From: Sulfuricaulis sp049587675
GTDB lineage: Bacteria > Pseudomonadota > Gammaproteobacteria > Acidiferrobacterales > Sulfurifustaceae
DNA length: 47,461 nucleotides
Direction of reading: 5' to 3'
Assembly: GCF_049587675.1 (NCBI RefSeq)
Contig: NZ_JBAVEJ010000220.1
Location: 1-47,461 of the forward strand
A program made the position numbers and the translations under genes. The notes beneath the pieces are model-generated. The model was not told the origin of the DNA, ran no database searches, and saw only the letters and a list, made by a program, of their open reading frames with translations. Of the stretch, positions 43,459 to 47,461 are shown in pieces (within the stretch, counting starts at the first letter, position 1; every line of letters begins with the position of its first letter).

Positions 43459-44499
43459 GTGCGCCCGCAATTGACCCTCTATCTCCCCGGACTGCTTATT
43501 GCCAGCGGAAATGACCACACTGAGCTTGGAAGATGCCGTGGCCTGGAAACCTTGCTGGCACGGGCCGAGCAAAAGTCACAAACCGGAGGGACAACCGGAT
43601 ACGAACATGAGCTGTTCAGGCTCTTTGGACTTGAACAGGAGGAAAATACCGATCTTCCGGTGGCTGCTGTCAGCCGCATGCACGACATGGGTGTGATCGA
43701 CAAAGATTGGTGGCTGCGCGCCGACCCCGTGCATTTGAGCCTGCAACAGGACCGCCTGATCCTGACCGATGCCCGGAGACTGGATATCACTCAGGATGAG
43801 GCAAACCGCATGGTGGCGGAGATCATGGAAGTGTTTACCGCGGATGGATGGCTGCTCAAGGCGCCGCGACCGGATCGCTGGTATCTCAAGCCAGCAAGAG
43901 CGCCGAAGATAACCACCACTTTGCTGTCGCGGGCGATCGGCCAGGACGTGCATCCTTTTCTGCCTGGCGGTCCTGATGGCAAGGCCTGGCATACGACCCT
44001 GAATGAAATCCAGATTCTGCTGCACACGACGACCGTTAATGCCGAACGCGAGAAAGACGGCAAACTCCCCATCAACAGCCTGTGGTTCTGGGGTGGCGGC
44101 CGTCTGCCGCGCATCAAGCCGGTATCCTGGACGCATGTCTGGAGCAAAGAACCGGTAAGTCTGTCCTTGGCAAGGCTGTCAGGTACGCCGGGTGACAACA
44201 CACCAGATCGGTTTGAAGACTGGCACAAACTGGCGGTCCGGCCCGGCGAGCACCTGGTGGTGCTGGACGATCTGCAGCACGCGGCGATATATGGTGATGC
44301 ACAGGAGTGGAATAATGCCCTGCAACGATTGGAGCGAGATTGGATGATGCCGCTATTACAAGCATTGAAATCAAACACCATCACGAACGCAACATTGATT
44401 ACGGATAAGGGAATGAGTTTCTCGCTCACCTCCCGTCAGGCACGCCACTGGTGGCGATTCCCTCGCCCCTTGGCGACTTATCTCGCAGCGCAGCCCTGA
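43459..44499 (+). CDS. RpfE-type regulatory/phosphoglycerate-mutase-like protein
   Basis: A 346-residue cytoplasmic protein recognised by overall pattern as the RpfE-type family, often annotated as phosphoglycerate mutase related: the N-terminal L-Y-L-P-G-L, an R-A-D-P-V-H motif near 87-92, N-S-L-W-F-W-G-G-G near 206-214, and V-L-D-D-L-Q near 267-272. In Xanthomonas the corresponding gene lies beside recJ in the rpf region, as here. Its biochemical function is not established, and catalytic residues of true mutases were not identified. GTG 43459 gives the proper start. Confidence 0.75.
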   Translation: MRPQLTLYLPGLLIASGNDHTELGRCRGLETLLARAEQKSQTGGTTGYEHELFRLFGLEQEENTDLPVAAVSRMHDMGVIDKDWWLRADPVHLSLQQDRLILTDARRLDITQDEANRMVAEIMEVFTADGWLLKAPRPDRWYLKPARAPKITTTLLSRAIGQDVHPFLPGGPDGKAWHTTLNEIQILLHTTTVNAEREKDGKLPINSLWFWGGGRLPRIKPVSWTHVWSKEPVSLSLARLSGTPGDNTPDRFEDWHKLAVRPGEHLVVLDDLQHAAIYGDAQEWNNALQRLERDWMMPLLQALKSNTITNATLITDKGMSFSLTSRQARHWWRFPRPLATYLAAQP

Positions 44500-44506
44500 C
44501 ACTTCT

Positions 44507-44622
44507 TATTATGTCAGGACGAACGAGCGAAGCGGAGTAGGGCTACTGATCTTATGTCAAAACGAACGAGCGTAGCGAGTAGGGCTACATTATCGTCAGG
44601 ACGAACGAAGTAGGGATTCATT
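44507..44622. repeat. Three degenerate tandem repeats before recJ
   Basis: Units beginning near 44511, 44554 and 44595 share GTCAGGACGAACGA (or GTCAAAACGAACGA), followed by GCGNAGCG and GAGTAGGGCTAC. The third is shortened. They fill the rpfE-recJ gap and end just before the recJ ATG. They resemble small palindromic dispersed elements (CGAGCG...CGNAGCGAG). The effect on recJ expression is unknown. Confidence 0.65.
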
Positions 44623-44623
44623 T

Positions 44624-46396
44624 ATGTCTTCTGGAAATAAAATCATCAGCCGCCGTCCACCGGGTGAACCCGGTAATCTTCCCACCGATCTGCATCCGGT
44701 GCTACGGCGCATCTATCTGGCGCGCCAGGTCACCTCGGCACAGGAACTGGAACAGTCGCTCGATCAGCTGATTCCGCCGGCCCAATTGAAGGAGATTGAT
44801 CAGGCCACCGCATTGTTGGCCGACGCGCTGCAGCGGCAGCGGCGCATACTGATCGTGGCGGATTTCGACGCTGATGGCGCAACCAGTTGTGCACTCGCGT
44901 TGCGGGCACTGCGAGCCATGGGCGCTCACGACGTACTCTATCTCGTGCCGAACCGTTTTGAGTACGGCTACGGCCTGACTCCCGAAATCGTTGCGCTGGC
45001 CGCACAGCAATCTCCGGAACTGATCATCACGGTTGATAACGGCATCTCGAGCTTGGAAGGCGTGTCGGAGGCCCGCCGTCGCGGCATCGATGTGCTGGTC
45101 ACCGATCATCATCTCCCCGGCGCAGCGCTGCCGATGGCGACGGTGATCGTCAACCCCAACCAGCCGGACGATAATTTCCCGAGCAAAAACCTGGCCGGTG
45201 TCGGAGTTATTTTTTACGTGATGCTGGCGCTGCGCGCGCACCTGCGGGAAAGCGGGTGGTTCGCACAACAGAATATTCCCGAACCCAATCTCGCCCGTTT
45301 GCTGGATCTCGTGGCGCTTGGCACCGTCGCCGACGTGGTGCCGCTCGATGTCAACAACCGGATTCTGGTCGCCCAGGGGCTGAAACGCATTAATCATGGG
45401 AATCCCTGTGAGGGTATCGCGGCGTTGTTGCGTGTGGCGGGGCGCTCGCCGCAACGCGTGACGGCCATGGATCTGGGATACGTCGTCGGACCGCGCCTTA
45501 ACGCTGCCGGCCGGCTCACGGACATGTCGCTCGGCATCGAATGCCTGCTGACCGATGATCCGTCGGCAGCGCAGGCCATGGCCGAGAAGCTCGACGCCTT
45601 GAACCGAGAGCGGCGTACGATCGAGGCCGCGATGCAAAAGCAGGCGCTCGCGGCGATAGCGAGCCTGCATCTGGACATGGCGACGTTGCCGCGCGGCCTG
45701 TGCCTGTTCGACGAATCCTGGCACCAGGGCGTGATCGGCCTGGTGGCCTCGCGCATCAAGGAACACACGCATCGCCCGGTGATCGCGTTTGCGCCGGTCA
45801 GCAACACCGAGATCAAGGGCTCGGCACGGTCGGTGCCCGGATTGCATGTCCGCGATGCACTCGATGCCGTCGCCGCGCGCCATCCGCATTTGTTGAGCCG
45901 CTTCGGCGGACATGCGATGGCGGCCGGGCTGACCCTGCTACGCGCGCACCTGGAGGCCTTCCGGCAGGCCTTCGATGAAGAAGTCAGCCGCCATCTTTCC
46001 GACAGTGATTTACAGGGAAAGGTTATCAGTGACGGCGAACTCACGGGGGAGGAGTTGTCGTTGCCGGTCGCCGAGCTGTTGCGCGCGGCCGGCCCGTGGG
46101 GCCAGGGATTCCCGGAACCCGTCTTCGACGGCTGCTTTGATGTGGTCAGCCAGCGGGTGGTGGGCGAGAAGCACCTCAAGCTGACCTTGCGCGCGCCGCA
46201 TCACGCCAAGGCGCTGGAGGCGATCGCGTTCAACAGCGTGCGCGAGGGACAGGCCGTCACCTATTCCCGTATCCGCACCGCTTACAAACTGGACGTGAAC
46301 GAATATCAGGGCTATCGCTCATTGCAGCTGATTATCGAACACCTGGAACATGCCGACACCGCGGTCAGCCATGTCGAGCCGGTGACCACGGCATGA
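44624..46396 (+). CDS. recJ: Single-stranded-DNA-specific exonuclease RecJ
   Basis: A 5'-3' exonuclease for recombination and mismatch repair. The 590 residues show DHH-family motifs: V-A-D-F-D-A-D-G-A-T-S near 79-89, T-V-D-N-G-I near 137-142, T-D-H-H-L-P-G near 159-165, the C-terminal DHHA1 region with G-S-A-R-S-V near 397-402 and S-R-F-G-G-H-A-M-A-A-G, and an OB domain at the end. Length is normal. The start at 44624 follows the tandem repeats directly. Confidence 0.97.
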   Translation: MSSGNKIISRRPPGEPGNLPTDLHPVLRRIYLARQVTSAQELEQSLDQLIPPAQLKEIDQATALLADALQRQRRILIVADFDADGATSCALALRALRAMGAHDVLYLVPNRFEYGYGLTPEIVALAAQQSPELIITVDNGISSLEGVSEARRRGIDVLVTDHHLPGAALPMATVIVNPNQPDDNFPSKNLAGVGVIFYVMLALRAHLRESGWFAQQNIPEPNLARLLDLVALGTVADVVPLDVNNRILVAQGLKRINHGNPCEGIAALLRVAGRSPQRVTAMDLGYVVGPRLNAAGRLTDMSLGIECLLTDDPSAAQAMAEKLDALNRERRTIEAAMQKQALAAIASLHLDMATLPRGLCLFDESWHQGVIGLVASRIKEHTHRPVIAFAPVSNTEIKGSARSVPGLHVRDALDAVAARHPHLLSRFGGHAMAAGLTLLRAHLEAFRQAFDEEVSRHLSDSDLQGKVISDGELTGEELSLPVAELLRAAGPWGQGFPEPVFDGCFDVVSQRVVGEKHLKLTLRAPHHAKALEAIAFNSVREGQAVTYSRIRTAYKLDVNEYQGYRSLQLIIEHLEHADTAVSHVEPVTTA

Positions 46397-46484
46397 AATT
46401 TACCGTCTGTGACAGGGACCTAGAATATTTTCCATATATGCCGCTGGGTCGCATTGCAGTCGCGCGCGGGTTAATATTCCGCGT

Positions 46485-47369
46485 ATGAAACGTCTGGAAG
46501 ATTTTGTCGGCGACACGCCGTTGGTGAAGCTGCAACGCCTGCCGGGAAAGACTTCGAATATCATTCTGGCCAAGCTCGAAGGCAACAATCCCGCCGGCTC
46601 GGTCAAGGACCGGCCGGCGCTTTCCATGATCAAACATGCCGAGGCGCGCGGCGAGATCAAACCCGGCGACACGCTGGTCGAGGCCACGAGCGGCAACACC
46701 GGCATCGCGCTTGCCATGGCCGCGGCGATGCAAGGCTATCGCATGGTGCTCGTCATGCCGGAGCATTTGAGTCTCGAGCGGCGCGCGGTCATGAAGGCCT
46801 TCGGCGCCGAGCTGGTGCTGGTGACGCAAAAGGAAGGCATGGAAGGCGCGCGCGACCTGGCGGATAAAATGGAACGCGAAGGCAAGGGCAAGGTATTGAA
46901 CCAGTTTTCAAACCCGGACAATCCGCGCGCACACTATGAAGGCACCGGCCCGGAGATCTGGCGCGACACACAGGGCAAGATCACGCACTTCGTGAGTTCT
47001 ATGGGCACCACCGGCACCATCATGGGCGTATCGCGCTATCTGAAAGAAAAGAATTCTAAAATCCAGATCGTCGGCGTGCAGCCGTCCGAGGGATCGCAGA
47101 TTCCGGGCATCCGCGCCTGGCCCAAGGAATATCTCCCCAAAATCTACGACGCCAAACGCGTGGATCGCATTATGGAAGTCACGCAGAAAGAAGCGGAAGA
47201 GATGACGCGAAGACTGGCGCGCGATGAGGGCATCTTCTGCGGTATTTCCTCCGGAGGCGCAACGATTGCGGCGCTGAGATTATCCCAGGAAGTTACCAAT
47301 GCCGTGATCGTAACCATTATTTGCGATCGCGGCGACCGTTATCTGTCGACAGGGGTTTTCCCTGACTAA
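46485..47369 (+). CDS. cysM: Cysteine synthase B (CysM)
   Basis: A PLP enzyme making cysteine from O-acetylserine and sulfide or thiosulfate. The 294 residues have the PLP lysine K41 in N-P-A-G-S-V-K-D-R, the substrate loop T-S-G-N-T-G near 69-74, and G-T-T-G-T-I near 168-173. The shorter length and C-terminal D-R-G-D-R-Y-L-S-T-G favour CysM over CysK. It has an 88-bp gap after recJ, so an independent promoter is possible. Confidence 0.95.
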   Translation: MKRLEDFVGDTPLVKLQRLPGKTSNIILAKLEGNNPAGSVKDRPALSMIKHAEARGEIKPGDTLVEATSGNTGIALAMAAAMQGYRMVLVMPEHLSLERRAVMKAFGAELVLVTQKEGMEGARDLADKMEREGKGKVLNQFSNPDNPRAHYEGTGPEIWRDTQGKITHFVSSMGTTGTIMGVSRYLKEKNSKIQIVGVQPSEGSQIPGIRAWPKEYLPKIYDAKRVDRIMEVTQKEAEEMTRRLARDEGIFCGISSGGATIAALRLSQEVTNAVIVTIICDRGDRYLSTGVFPD

Positions 47370-47378
47370 CTATTTATT

Positions 47379-47405
47379 CACCGCAACGATACAAAGAGCG
47401 CAAAG
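47379..47405. repeat. CACCGCAA...CGCAAAG-type intergenic repeat fragment
   Basis: The segment from 47379 to 47405 is a variant of the common ACCGCAAAGACGCAAAG intergenic repeat type, related in style to the arms at 8310-8384. It lies just after the cysM stop. The opposite arm, if any, is outside the window. Confidence 0.4.
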
Positions 47406-47461
47406 TAATTCAAATTTAGCAAATGATTAAGTATATTTTTCTCAGGGAAGCTCTGATTAAG

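Noticed and set aside
44702..45913. 403-codon antisense frame over recJ
   Set aside because: A shadow of recJ, rich in His/Arg/Gln as expected from reversed GC-rich codons.

Overview
The window looks like a chromosomal segment of a gammaproteobacterium. Three conserved gene orders point that way: thrS-infC-rpmI-rplT-pheS-pheT-ihfA-merR-tRNA-Pro, surE-pcm-nlpD-rpoS, and a convergent rpfF / rpfC-rpfG signalling locus followed further on by rpfE-type and recJ genes, as in Xanthomonas relatives. The species cannot be named from the sequence. Core genes are GC-rich. The stretch around 32.5-37.2 kb looks more AT-rich by eye, which may reflect transfer.

Layout. 1-1530: partial type IV pilin-like gene and a class I aminotransferase. 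1602-3674: uvrB. 3797-3871: tRNA-Val(GAC). 3974-11493: translation operon with infC (probable AUC start), phenylalanyl-tRNA synthetase, IHF-alpha and a MerR regulator. 11584-12210: tRNA-Pro(GGG) and a repeat-rich gap containing a duplicate of the tRNA 3' end. 12211-15894: surE-pcm-nlpD-rpoS, with a small Mth938-like gene converging on rpoS. 16001-19751: amino-acid genes alaC, hom, thrC.

20048-30995 is a chemotaxis cluster: STAS protein, three MCP-type receptors, CheY, CheA, CheW, CheR, CheD, CheB. It lies behind a full-consensus sigma-54 promoter (19941-19957). Before cheR there is an unusual array of two ~93-nt inverted repeats flanking an 18-bp palindrome. A FadL-type porin gene (31099-32499, minus) separates this cluster from the next.

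32874-40870 is the most interesting region: a B12-type radical SAM enzyme, a small acyl carrier protein, a ketosynthase, and an RpfF-type DSF synthase with both catalytic glutamates. These converge on an RpfC-type hybrid sensor kinase and an RpfG-type REC/HD-GYP regulator. RpfF/C/G is a known quorum-sensing circuit. The attached radical SAM-ACP-ketosynthase set suggests a dedicated route to a modified acyl signal; this is inference.

41101-47369: dynamin-like GTPase, RpfE-type protein, recJ preceded by short degenerate tandem repeats, and cysM. No CRISPR array, complete IS or prophage was seen.
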